Assembly (NCBI RefSeq): GCF_051513965.1
Contig: NZ_CP195847.1
Location: 1,488,001-1,552,000 of the forward strand
Direction: 5' to 3'
Origin: Paramicrobacterium sp051513965
Lineage (GTDB): Bacteria > Actinomycetota > Actinomycetes > Actinomycetales > Microbacteriaceae
DNA length: 64,000 nt
Shown: positions 24,726 to 33,755 of the stretch, piece by piece
How the letters are laid out: every line of letters starts with the position of its first letter
How positions within the stretch are numbered: position 1 is the stretch's first letter
Made by a program: the position numbers and the translations under genes
The notes under the pieces: generated by a model
What the model was told of the DNA's origin: nothing
The model's database searches: none
Seen by the model: only the letters and a program-made list of their open reading frames with translations

Positions 24726-26591
24726 CTACTTCTTGTCCTTTTTGGTTTCCGTGTCTCCGCTCAGCGCGGCGATGAAGGCTTCCTGCGGCACCTCGACTCG
24801 ACCGACCATCTTCATTCGCTTCTTCCCCTCTTTCTGCTTCTCGAGGAGCTTGCGCTTTCGGGAGATGTCGCCGCCATAGCACTTCGCGAGGACGTCCTTG
24901 CGTATCGCACGGATCGACTCGCGAGCGATAATACGCGATCCGATTGCGGCCTGCACAGGCACTTCGAACTGCTGGCGCGGAATCAACTGCTTCAGGCGTT
25001 CGGTCATCATGACGCCATAGGGGTAGGCCTTGTCCCTGTGCACAATTGCGCTGAAGGCATCTACCTGCTCGCCCTGCAGGAGAATGTCCACCTTGACAAG
25101 GTCGGCCTCCTGCTCCCCCATCGGCTCATAATCCAGTGACGCGTAGCCTTGCGTGCGGCTCTTCAGATGATCAAAGAAGTCGAAGACGATCTCGCCCAAA
25201 GGCATGCTGTAGCGGATCTCGACACGCTCTTCACCGAGGTATTCCATTCCGAGCATGCTCCCTCGTCGCGACTGGCATAGCTCCATGATCGCGCCCACGT
25301 ACTCCTTCGGCGCGATGATACCGACCTTGACGACGGGTTCGGAGACAGAGCGGATCTTGCCTTCGGGAAACTCGCTCGGATTGGTGACGGTGGTGGCCGC
25401 ACCGTCTTCCGACGTCACTTCATACGTCACGCTCGGCGCTGTGGCTATGAGATCCAGATCGAATTCTCGGCGTAGACGCTCCGTCACAATCTCCAGGTGC
25501 AACAGCCCGAGGAACCCGCAGCGGAAGCCGAAACCGAGAGCCACCGATGTCTCCGGCTCATAGTTGAGCGACGCATCCGAGAGCTTGAGCTTGTCAAGCG
25601 CTTCGCGAAGATCCGGGTAGTCGGCACCGTCCAAGGGGTAAAGGCCAGAGAAGACCATCGGCTTCGGGTCGGTGTAGCCGGGCAGAGGTTCCTCTGCGGC
25701 CGTGCGAGCGCCCGTCACGGTGTCTCCGACTCGCGACTGACGAACATCCTTCACACCGGTGATCAGATACCCCACTTCACCGACTCCGAGTCCCTCGCTG
25801 GGACGAGGCTCCGGAGACGACACCCCAATCTCCTGGAGTTCGTGCGTCGCACCGGTCGACATCATCTGCACACGCTGTTTGGGCCTAAGCGAGCCGTCGA
25901 CCATGCGCACGTATGTGACCACGCCGCGGTAGCTGTCGTACACGGAGTCGAAGATCATACCGCGCGCGGGGGCGGCAGGGTCGCCCGTGGGCGCAGGCAC
26001 CCGGGCGACCACCCGATCGAGGAGCTCCTCCACTCCCTCACCGGTCTTGCCGGATACGCGAAGCACGTCATCGGGCGAGCCACCGATGAGATTGGCTAGC
26101 TCCGCAGCATACTTCTCAGGATCCGCGGCGGGAAGATCGATCTTGTTCAGAACCGGGATGATCTCGAGGTCGTTCTCCAAAGCGAGGTACAGGTTCGCAA
26201 GAGTCTGCGCCTCGATGCCCTGCGCGGCATCGACGAGGAGGATCGCGCCCTCGCAGGCGGCGAGAGAACGAGAGACCTCATACGTGAAGTCCACGTGCCC
26301 AGGGGTGTCGATCATATTGAGCGCGTACGTGTCGCCGGTCATCTCCCAGGGCATGCGAACAGCCTGGCTCTTGATTGTGATGCCGCGCTCGCGCTCGATG
26401 TCCATCCGATCGAGGTACTGGGCCCGCATGTCTCTCTCGGCGACGATGCCGGTGACCTGCAGCATTCGGTCGGCAAGAGTCGACTTACCGTGATCAATGT
26501 GCGCGATGATGCAGAAGTTGCGGATGAAAGCTGGATCGGTAGCGGCTGGCTCAAGTGCCGTGACTGCTCTAGGGCTCAACGCGTTCCTCAC
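24726..26591 (-). CDS. lepA: Elongation factor 4 (LepA)
   Basis: LepA is a ribosomal GTPase that back-translocates or helps assemble ribosomes. The P-loop AHIDHGKST (residues 30-38), DTPGHVDF and NKID motifs are intact, followed by domains II and III and the LepA-specific C-terminal domain (GGDISRKRKLLEKQKEGKKR). The 621-residue length includes a tail ending KKDKK. The start is a GTG. The gene is divergent from rpsT and is followed by DUF1990 and hemW. Confidence 0.95.
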   Translation of the reverse strand: MRNALSPRAVTALEPAATDPAFIRNFCIIAHIDHGKSTLADRMLQVTGIVAERDMRAQYLDRMDIERERGITIKSQAVRMPWEMTGDTYALNMIDTPGHVDFTYEVSRSLAACEGAILLVDAAQGIEAQTLANLYLALENDLEIIPVLNKIDLPAADPEKYAAELANLIGGSPDDVLRVSGKTGEGVEELLDRVVARVPAPTGDPAAPARGMIFDSVYDSYRGVVTYVRMVDGSLRPKQRVQMMSTGATHELQEIGVSSPEPRPSEGLGVGEVGYLITGVKDVRQSRVGDTVTGARTAAEEPLPGYTDPKPMVFSGLYPLDGADYPDLREALDKLKLSDASLNYEPETSVALGFGFRCGFLGLLHLEIVTERLRREFDLDLIATAPSVTYEVTSEDGAATTVTNPSEFPEGKIRSVSEPVVKVGIIAPKEYVGAIMELCQSRRGSMLGMEYLGEERVEIRYSMPLGEIVFDFFDHLKSRTQGYASLDYEPMGEQEADLVKVDILLQGEQVDAFSAIVHRDKAYPYGVMMTERLKQLIPRQQFEVPVQAAIGSRIIARESIRAIRKDVLAKCYGGDISRKRKLLEKQKEGKKRMKMVGRVEVPQEAFIAALSGDTETKKDKK

Positions 26592-26730
26592 TGTGTTCTT
26601 GGTGACTGTCGTCTATTGTCCCATGACGCGACGTGAATGTTCTCTCCACGTTCTCGACAGGCACGCGGCCACTGGGCCTCGTCGCGGAGAGAGCACGAGG
26701 ATCGTATTTCGCCTCTGCAAGTAGTCCTGA

Positions 26731-26736
26731 TAGAAT
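26731..26736 (+). promoter_or_regulatory. Putative -10 box (TAGAAT) of rpsT
   Basis: TAGAAT lies about 100 bp before the rpsT start. It implies a 5' UTR of roughly 95 nt, long enough to hold an autoregulatory structure, which I could not define. Confidence 0.4.
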
Positions 26737-26839
26737 GTGGTGTTGGCTTGCGTGTGGTAACACCGCACGAATCGCCGGAAGCGCCCTCTCTCGCCCCGCC
26801 GGCACCATCGAAGAAACCAAACGAAAGCGCAAAACAAAC

Positions 26840-27100
26840 GTGGCAAACATCAAGTCGCAGATCAAGCGAATCGGCACCAACCTCAAGGCGCAGGAGCGCA
26901 ACCGTCAGGTGAAGAGCGAGCTCAAGACCGTCGTTCGCGCAACCCGTGAGGCCGTCGACGCCGGAGACAAGGAGAAGGCGACGAAGGCCTTCGCTCTTGC
27001 TTCGAAGAAGCTCGACAAGGCCGTGAGCAAGGGTGTCATCCACCGCAACCAGGCTGCGAACCGCAAGTCTGGTCTGGCTCAGAAGGTGAACTCACTCTAG
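26840..27100 (+). CDS. rpsT: 30S ribosomal protein S20
   Basis: The 86-residue basic protein begins MANIKSQIKRIGTN and is helical throughout, binding 16S rRNA in the body of the 30S subunit. The start is the GTG before GCAAACATC; the frame extends upstream but lacks support. An rpsT-typical terminator lies 24 bp downstream. It is divergent from lepA. Confidence 0.96.
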   Translation: MANIKSQIKRIGTNLKAQERNRQVKSELKTVVRATREAVDAGDKEKATKAFALASKKLDKAVSKGVIHRNQAANRKSGLAQKVNSL

Positions 27101-27123
27101 GCTTCAGCGCCAGCAGAGACGTG

Positions 27124-27157
27124 AACGGCCCCGCGTTGCGGGGCCGTTCTTCTATTT
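27124..27157. terminator. Terminator between rpsT and holA
   Basis: An 11-bp perfect GC stem (27124-27134 with 27138-27148, 3-nt loop) is followed by CTTCTATTT on the plus strand. It serves rpsT and may also stop the convergent holA transcript. Confidence 0.88.
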
Positions 27158-28180
27158 CTCGGACGCGCCGCGACGCGCGATGACCGTGATGAGACGTTCC
27201 ACCGCGTAGATAGGATCCCGGGATGCGCCTTTGACGGATGCATCAGCGTCAGCAAGCGCGATGATCGCGTTTCCGAGTCCCGCATCGGTCCACCCCTGGG
27301 CATCACGGCGTGCTCGGTCCACCTGCCACGGCGCCATTCCGAGTCTGCCGGCAAGCTGACCCGATGACCCCGATGTTCCAGCAACCTTCGCCATCGCACG
27401 GATCTTCATGGCGAACGCTGCGACGACAGGGACAGGATCGGCGCCGGAGTCCAATGCATGACGCAGAGCGATGAGAGCTTCAGCAGTGCGACCCGCGATC
27501 GCAAGGTCGGCCACCGTGAACGCCGTTGTTTCGACTCGACCGCCGTAATATCTGTCGACGACATCCTCAGTGATGTGGTCAGAGGAATCCGCGATCAGCT
27601 GCTGGCACGCGGCCGCGAGCTCACTCACATCATCGGAGAACGCCGACACTACTTGGCGGAGCGCGCCGGGTGTGATCCTCTTGTCTGCTCGTGAGAACTC
27701 CGCACGTGCAAAATCAACCTTCTCAGAGTCCTTCTTGAGTTCATTGCAGACAATCTCGATCGCTGATCCCTCGGCGGCGCGGACAGCCTCCAACAGCCTC
27801 TTTCCACGCACGCCTCCCCCATGCCTGAGGACCAGGTACGTGCTCTCCGCCGGTTCCGCGAGATACTGCAAGGCTTCGGTGAGAAAGGCATCTGTGCACT
27901 TCTCCACCGAACTCGCTCGGATGAGCCGGGGCTCAGCGAACAGCGAGGGGCTCGCCAGAGTCAGAAGCTCGCCCGGCTGATAGGTCTGCGCGTCGATGTC
28001 GCTGACCTCCAGGCTCGGGTCCTCGGCGCGCAGGTAGTCCCGCAGGCCTCGGATAGCACGATCAGCGAAGAGATCTTGAGGTCCGGACACCAGCACGACC
28101 GGCGACGGGCGCACCTCGTGCCAGGCCAGCTGCGGGATAGCGCTCGACGGCCGTGCTGCGCTTCGTTTGGGTCGTGCCAC
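27152..28180 (-). CDS. holA: DNA polymerase III delta subunit
   Basis: HolA opens the beta sliding clamp in the clamp-loader complex. The 342-residue protein starts with a flexible basic segment, then VLVSGPQDLFADRAIRGLRDYL (weak ATPase fold without a working Walker A) and ends with the C-terminal collar domain including DPVPVVAAFAMKIRAMAKVAG. It is downstream of comEC and comEA on the same strand and convergent with rpsT. Confidence 0.9.
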   Translation of the reverse strand: MARPKRSAARPSSAIPQLAWHEVRPSPVVLVSGPQDLFADRAIRGLRDYLRAEDPSLEVSDIDAQTYQPGELLTLASPSLFAEPRLIRASSVEKCTDAFLTEALQYLAEPAESTYLVLRHGGGVRGKRLLEAVRAAEGSAIEIVCNELKKDSEKVDFARAEFSRADKRITPGALRQVVSAFSDDVSELAAACQQLIADSSDHITEDVVDRYYGGRVETTAFTVADLAIAGRTAEALIALRHALDSGADPVPVVAAFAMKIRAMAKVAGTSGSSGQLAGRLGMAPWQVDRARRDAQGWTDAGLGNAIIALADADASVKGASRDPIYAVERLITVIARRGASEK

Positions 28181-28208
28181 TGATTCCTCCTACGAGTCGC
28201 GTTCAAGC

Positions 28209-30491
28209 CTAATCGGCGGAGGTGACACGAGGCGCCTCCTCCGACCAGACAGAGAGTCCCTCGCGGTCAGGAGTGAGCAGGATGGTCCCACGCAGGTCGG
28301 TGCGAAGCGGTGAGCTGCCGGCAGCGATGAGATCGCTGAGCGTATCTGCACCGGGATGCCCATAGCTGTTGTCCGCACCGACTGAGATAAGGGCCTTCTC
28401 TGCGGAGAGGTGCTGATAGAGCTCAGCACTTTGATCCGAGCTCCCGTGATGAGCGACCTTGACAATATCGACTGTTCCCAGACCCGGGTTGCTCGAAAGG
28501 AGCGCGCGCTGCGACTCCTCCCCCAGATCTCCGAGAAACAGCATCCGCACATTCTGGACGTCGAGGGCCAAAACAATGCTGCCGGGGTTCCCCGAGAGTC
28601 TCGAGTCGGGTGGCCACAGCACTTCGAAGTCGATGTCTCCGACGCTACCTCGTCTGCCTCGCAGGGGCGTCAGTATTGAGGCGCCGCTTGCCTTCAGGTG
28701 GTCGATGATCTGCTCGGCCTTAGCCTCGGCCGGCCGCTGGACGAATGCAGTAGTTGTAATCGCAGCGACGGCATCGAGACCGCCGACATGATCCAAGTCG
28801 TAGTGAGTAAGGACCAGGAGGTCGACATCCACAATGCCGAGTTCGGTCATGCACTGTTCCAGCGGTTCAGCCGAGGGCCCCGTGTCGATCAGGATGACTG
28901 CGTCAGAAGAGCGAATGAACACGGCATCTCCCTGTCCCACATCGCACGCGGCGACGAGCCAAGCGGCTGGTCGCGTCAGGGACGAGACAGCTGGCGGCAC
29001 AATGGCGACCGCCAGGTAGACCCCCAACGACACGCACAGGAGTCCCTGGCCTACCGCGCCGAGCGGATGATGGCGAAACCGCGAAGAGAGGATGAGGGCG
29101 ATTGCAAGCGCCGTGCCAGCGGCCAGGACCACCGCGCCGAGGATGCCGGGAAGCCACGGTGCCTTCGCACCGGGGAGGCTCGCCATGACGGTGGCGACAC
29201 CGCCGATCCACGACGCGGGAACGAAAGCGATCCAGATGAGCAGGTGCGCGAGCGCCGGGAGGACAGGGGTCAGAAGACACGCGACAAGACCCACAACCGT
29301 GCCGACAGGTGCAGCAGGCGCGGCGAGGATATTCGCCGCGACACCGTATACGCTGATCGAACTCGAAAGGAGGATGAGTACGGACTGACAGGCGAGCTGC
29401 GCCGCGAGAGGGACTCCGATCAGCGTGGCCACACCGCGAGGCAGGAAACGGCTCAGGGCGCTGCTCATCGGGCGTGACAGGAGCAGAAGACCTGCGGTGG
29501 CCAAGACGCTCAGCGTGAAACCGATGTCGACGGCGTACCAGGGATCGACGATGAGGAGACACAGAACGCTGAGTGAGAGCACGGGAACGCCAAGTGACGC
29601 GCGTCCCGTCAGATGAACCACGAGAGCGAGGCTCGCCATGACGCTCGCACGCACAACACTCGCCTGCGGCGTCACGAGGATGACAAACGCGGCGAGCACG
29701 CACAGCGCCCCGGCGACGCGGAGGCCTCTGCCCACCCCACACCTCGCAAGGGCGAACATTGCGAACGCCACGATGATGGCGCAGTTCGCGCCTGAGACAG
29801 CGGTGAGGTGGCTGAGGGAAGAATCTTTCATCGCTTCATCGAGAACCGACGACACCTGACTCGTGTCCCCTACGGCGAGTCCGGGAAGAAGCATCCCGCC
29901 CGCTCCGGGCAACTCCGTGCAAAGATCAGCGAAGGCGTGACGCATCTCGTTTGCCCAACGAATGCCTGTCGGAGCATCTGAGATGACGGTGGCTCCAGCG
30001 TCGGCGAAGAGGAGCGCAGCGCTCCTGTCAAACGCATCGGTCGCCATAAGATCGGCTGCAAACTCGACGCGGCTCCCTAAGTCGATATCCTCATCTGTCT
30101 CAGGGAGAAAAACCGTAGTCGGGACGCGAACAGGGGTTCCATCGATCGATACGAGAGTCGCGGTCAACCGGACTCCGCCATCTGATCGCGGCGCCGGCAG
30201 CGCATCTACGACTGCGTGGATGCTTTCACTGTGACCCGCCTCGAGCGCGTCGTCGAGTGCCTCAGGCATGCGTTGAGTAGATCCCCAAGCGACGGCGGCA
30301 GTGACGAGGCCAACAGCGAGACAGCTGATGGCAATGACGACGAGCACACCCCCAATGCGCCGAAGCACGCACCACGTGACAGCGACCGCACCGATCGTGC
30401 TCGCCAACACCCAGATCACCGTGGCATGGCTCGTCCCAATCGTGACCAGCGCTGCCGCCCACGCACAGGCTGCTGCGATGAGGAGATGCAT
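28209..30491 (-). CDS. comEC: ComEC/Rec2-family membrane protein
   Basis: ComEC is the channel that passes single-stranded DNA through the membrane in transformable bacteria. The 760-residue protein has two or three N-terminal membrane helices, a soluble DUF4131-like part, the polytopic 'competence' domain (about 215-470) and a C-terminal metallo-beta-lactamase domain with THYDLDHVGG near residue 565. It overlaps comEA by 1 nt and holA follows at 28 bp. Pilus genes for uptake are not in the window. Confidence 0.92.
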   Translation of the reverse strand: MHLLIAAACAWAAALVTIGTSHATVIWVLASTIGAVAVTWCVLRRIGGVLVVIAISCLAVGLVTAAVAWGSTQRMPEALDDALEAGHSESIHAVVDALPAPRSDGGVRLTATLVSIDGTPVRVPTTVFLPETDEDIDLGSRVEFAADLMATDAFDRSAALLFADAGATVISDAPTGIRWANEMRHAFADLCTELPGAGGMLLPGLAVGDTSQVSSVLDEAMKDSSLSHLTAVSGANCAIIVAFAMFALARCGVGRGLRVAGALCVLAAFVILVTPQASVVRASVMASLALVVHLTGRASLGVPVLSLSVLCLLIVDPWYAVDIGFTLSVLATAGLLLLSRPMSSALSRFLPRGVATLIGVPLAAQLACQSVLILLSSSISVYGVAANILAAPAAPVGTVVGLVACLLTPVLPALAHLLIWIAFVPASWIGGVATVMASLPGAKAPWLPGILGAVVLAAGTALAIALILSSRFRHHPLGAVGQGLLCVSLGVYLAVAIVPPAVSSLTRPAAWLVAACDVGQGDAVFIRSSDAVILIDTGPSAEPLEQCMTELGIVDVDLLVLTHYDLDHVGGLDAVAAITTTAFVQRPAEAKAEQIIDHLKASGASILTPLRGRRGSVGDIDFEVLWPPDSRLSGNPGSIVLALDVQNVRMLFLGDLGEESQRALLSSNPGLGTVDIVKVAHHGSSDQSAELYQHLSAEKALISVGADNSYGHPGADTLSDLIAAGSSPLRTDLRGTILLTPDREGLSVWSEEAPRVTSAD

Positions 30492-31072
30492 CAGACTCTC
30501 ACGAGGTCTTTCAGCCCTTCGAACGTCTTCTCACCGATGCCCGACACATGTCTCAGATCATCGACGGAGCGGAATCCTCCGTTCTCATCCCTCCACGCGA
30601 TGATGCGGGCCGCGAGTGCTGGGCCGATCCGTGGCAGCGTTTCGAGCTCTTCGGCGTCTGCAGCGTTGAGGTCAACGAGGCCATCTTCAGCGTCCTGAGC
30701 TTCTTGCTCCCCCTCGACCGGCACACGCAGTTGCTCTCCGTCCGTGACGAAGCGGGCGAGATTGATCGCCGAGTCATCAGCGTCGTCTCTGAGTCCTCCG
30801 GCAGCCGTTATGGCATCCATCACGCGGGCCCCAGCAGGCAGGCGATAGAGACCAGGTGCGTCGACGGCGCCGAGCACATGCACGTAGATACCAGCTGGGG
30901 TGGAGGTCGCGGTCGTGAGCGGAACCGCCACAGTCTCCTCACCCTGTCTGAAGAGAGAAACAGCCACTGTTCCCGCGAGCCCGACGAGTACGAGCAAGAC
31001 AGCTACCCCTGCGCCGAACCGCATGCGTCGAGGTCGCGTGCTGCGTCGAGACAGCTGACCTCGTTCCTCCAT
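30491..31072 (-). CDS. comEA: ComEA-like helix-hairpin-helix DNA-binding protein
   Basis: The 193-residue protein has one N-terminal membrane anchor (about residues 19-42), an SLBB-like domain (YVHVLGAVDAPGLYRLPAGA) and a pair of C-terminal helix-hairpin-helix motifs (VDLNAADAEELETLPRIG and VDDLRHVSGIGEKTFEGL). This is the usual layout of the double-stranded DNA receptor for uptake. Its stop codon overlaps the comEC start by 1 nt. leuS lies upstream beyond a terminator. Confidence 0.92.
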   Translation of the reverse strand: MEERGQLSRRSTRPRRMRFGAGVAVLLVLVGLAGTVAVSLFRQGEETVAVPLTTATSTPAGIYVHVLGAVDAPGLYRLPAGARVMDAITAAGGLRDDADDSAINLARFVTDGEQLRVPVEGEQEAQDAEDGLVDLNAADAEELETLPRIGPALAARIIAWRDENGGFRSVDDLRHVSGIGEKTFEGLKDLVRV

Positions 31073-31137
31073 GCTCCCAACGCTAGGCCGAACCGAACTG
31101 CGGGGCCGGATCGTGGTGCCGAGCTGTGGAGAAGACC

Positions 31138-31169
31138 TTTTCGGGGCCGCTTGTGGACGGCCCCGAAAA
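31138..31169. terminator. Terminator after leuS
   Basis: A perfect 12-bp stem (31138-31149 with 31158-31169, 8-nt loop) with TTTT/AAAA at its ends. It lies 4 bp after the leuS stop and may act in either direction. It separates leuS from comEA. Confidence 0.85.
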
Positions 31170-31173
31170 GCAT

Positions 31174-33705
31174 CTACTTCGCTGTGGCGATGCTCACAAT
31201 CTTCGGCGCGCGGACGATGACGTTCGTGATCTGCTTATCACCGACAGTGCGAACGACGTTGGTATCCGCACGCGCAAGACGCTCGAGTTCACCGGGATCG
31301 ATCGAGGGCGAGATCTGCAGACGAGCGCGCACCTTGCCATTCACCTGAACCACAGCCGTGACTTCCTCCTCGACCAGCAAAGCCGGCTCTGGCGTTGGCC
31401 AGAGGACTGCTGCCACGGTCGGCTCGTAGCCGAGCATGCTCCACATGTCCTCCGCCGTGTACGGTGCGAAAACATTCAGCGCTATCGCTATCGTCTCGGC
31501 CGCCTCGCGCACTGCAGGGTCGGATGCGCCTGCACCCGAGTCGATCGTCTTGCGGGTGACGTTCACGAGTTCCATGAGCCTGGCAATCGCGACGTTGAAC
31601 TTGTAGGACTCAACGAGCTCCGGCGCATCAGCGAGGAAGTGGTGCACATGGCGGCGCAGCGACCTATCGCCGTCAACGGCATCCGTACCAGGCTCACTCG
31701 TGACGTCGTGGGCGATGCGCCATGCACGTGCGAGGAACTTTGACGAGCCTGCTGCGGACACGTCCGCCCAGTCGATATCGTCCTCCGGTGGTCCTGCGAA
31801 AGCGAGAGTCACACGGAGCGCATCCGCACCGTAGTCGCGCATCTCTGATGCAAACTCCACGAGGTTGCCTACGCTCTTGCTCATCTTCTGGCCGTCCATG
31901 AGGACCATGCCCTGATTCAGAAGCGCTGAGAACGGCTCCTCGAAGTCGAGATATCCGAGATCATGCAGCACCTTCGTCATGAAGCGTGAGTAGAGAAGGT
32001 GGAGGATCGCGTGCTCCACGCCGCCGACATACTGGTCGACCGGAGCCCATCGACGCGCTTCCTCGACGTCGAAAGCCATCGTCTCCGAGTTCGGAGACAG
32101 ATATCGGAGGAAGTACCAGGAGCTGTCGACAAACGTGTCCATCGTGTCTGAGTCCCGCCGTGCCTGTCCGCCACAGCTCGGGCAATCGACGGAGGCCCAC
32201 TCATCGGCGGCGCCAAGAGGGCTCGACCCCTTCGGACGCAGATCGAGGCCCTTGGCATCTGGAAGACGCACCGGCAACTGGTCCTCGGGAACCGGCACCT
32301 CGCCGCACTCGGGGCAGTGGATGATCGGAATAGGTGTTCCCCAGTAACGCTGACGTGAGATGAGCCAGTCACGAAGCCGATAGTTCTTAGCCGTGTCTCC
32401 TCGCCCGGTCTCCGCCAACCTGTCTGTCATGGCCTCGACAGCGGCGTCCTGCTCCATGCCGTCGAACGGGCCTGAGTTGACCAAACGTCCGCCTCCAGTG
32501 AGCGCGACGCCCGTAGCCTTTGGATCCAGGCTTTCGGGGTCGGCGTCGTCACCGGGATGAACAACCAGGGTCACGGGGAGGTCGAAGGCACGTGCGAAGT
32601 CGAGATCACGCTGATCGTGTGCGGGAACAGCCATCACCGCTCCGTGACCGTAGTCGGCGAGCACATAGTCGGCGGCCCAGATTGGAAGTCGTTCGCCGGT
32701 CAGCGGGTGCATCGCATATCGCTCAAGGAAGACTCCGGTTTTCTCGCGGTCCGTCGACAGCCGATCGATGTCGTTCTCTGTCTTTGTCTGCTCCAAATAG
32801 CTCTGGAACGCGGTCTGAACGTCTTCTGACGCGCCTGTCGCGAGTTGCGCAGCGAGCTCGGAGTCCGGAGCAACAGCCATGAATGTGACGCCGTAGAGCG
32901 TGTCGGGCCGCGTCGTGAAAACGCTGATCGGCTCGTGGTGTCCCTCAATTTCAAACGTGACGTCGGCACCGAGGGAGCGACCCACCCAGTTCCGCTGCAT
33001 CGACAGGACCTTTGCCGGCCAGGATCCCTCGAGCTGCTCGAGATCATCGACGAGGCGGTCTGCGTAGTCCGTGATGCGGAAGTACCACTGTGTGAGGTTT
33101 CGCTTCGTGACCTGCGCTCCGCACCGCTCGCACGCACCGTCTACGACCTGCTCGTTTGCAAGCACCGTCTGATCGTTCGGGCACCAGTTCACGGGGCTGG
33201 CCTTCCGGTAGGCCAGTCCCTTCTCATAGAGCTTCAGGAACAGCCACTGGTTCCAGCGGTAGTACTCGGGGTCGGACGTATGGATCTCTCGCGACCAGTC
33301 GAATGAGGGTGCATAGACACGGAAGCTTGTCTTCTGCTGCTCAATGTTCGAATACGTCCATTCGCGAGGGTCTGCTCCTCGCTTGATCGCTGCGTTCTCG
33401 GCCGGGAGCCCGAAAGAATCCCACCCGACGGGGTGGAGCACGTTGTAACCGCGCTGTCGCCAGTACCGAGCGAGGATGTCGCAGAGACCAAACGCCTCCG
33501 CATGGCCCATGTGCAGGTCGCCTGAGGGGTACGAGAACATATCGAGAACGTACTTGCGCGGACGCTCGTCGTCGGCATCGTCGGTGGCAAAAGGCTTCAG
33601 CTCGTCCCAGACAGGTAGCCACTTCTCCTGAATCGCGGCGAAGTCGTATTTCTCGGCTGCTTCATGTGCTGTCTGCTCGTGGGACACGTGACTCTCAATC
33701 TCCAT
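31174..33705 (-). CDS. leuS: Leucyl-tRNA synthetase
   Basis: This class I synthetase charges tRNA-Leu. The HIGH motif appears as HMGH (residues 65-68), the KMSKS motif as QKMSKSVGN (near 616), and an editing (CP1) domain and Zn-containing insertion lie between. The 843-residue length is typical of bacterial LeuRS. A TATCCT box lies at 33747-33752, overlapping the end of cydC, giving a short 5' UTR. No T-box motif was seen upstream. Confidence 0.95.
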   Translation of the reverse strand: MEIESHVSHEQTAHEAAEKYDFAAIQEKWLPVWDELKPFATDDADDERPRKYVLDMFSYPSGDLHMGHAEAFGLCDILARYWRQRGYNVLHPVGWDSFGLPAENAAIKRGADPREWTYSNIEQQKTSFRVYAPSFDWSREIHTSDPEYYRWNQWLFLKLYEKGLAYRKASPVNWCPNDQTVLANEQVVDGACERCGAQVTKRNLTQWYFRITDYADRLVDDLEQLEGSWPAKVLSMQRNWVGRSLGADVTFEIEGHHEPISVFTTRPDTLYGVTFMAVAPDSELAAQLATGASEDVQTAFQSYLEQTKTENDIDRLSTDREKTGVFLERYAMHPLTGERLPIWAADYVLADYGHGAVMAVPAHDQRDLDFARAFDLPVTLVVHPGDDADPESLDPKATGVALTGGGRLVNSGPFDGMEQDAAVEAMTDRLAETGRGDTAKNYRLRDWLISRQRYWGTPIPIIHCPECGEVPVPEDQLPVRLPDAKGLDLRPKGSSPLGAADEWASVDCPSCGGQARRDSDTMDTFVDSSWYFLRYLSPNSETMAFDVEEARRWAPVDQYVGGVEHAILHLLYSRFMTKVLHDLGYLDFEEPFSALLNQGMVLMDGQKMSKSVGNLVEFASEMRDYGADALRVTLAFAGPPEDDIDWADVSAAGSSKFLARAWRIAHDVTSEPGTDAVDGDRSLRRHVHHFLADAPELVESYKFNVAIARLMELVNVTRKTIDSGAGASDPAVREAAETIAIALNVFAPYTAEDMWSMLGYEPTVAAVLWPTPEPALLVEEEVTAVVQVNGKVRARLQISPSIDPGELERLARADTNVVRTVGDKQITNVIVRAPKIVSIATAK

Positions 33706-33755
33706 CGCGGCGACCTGGGGCTCGGAACGCGGACGCCCAACTACTAAGGATACCG

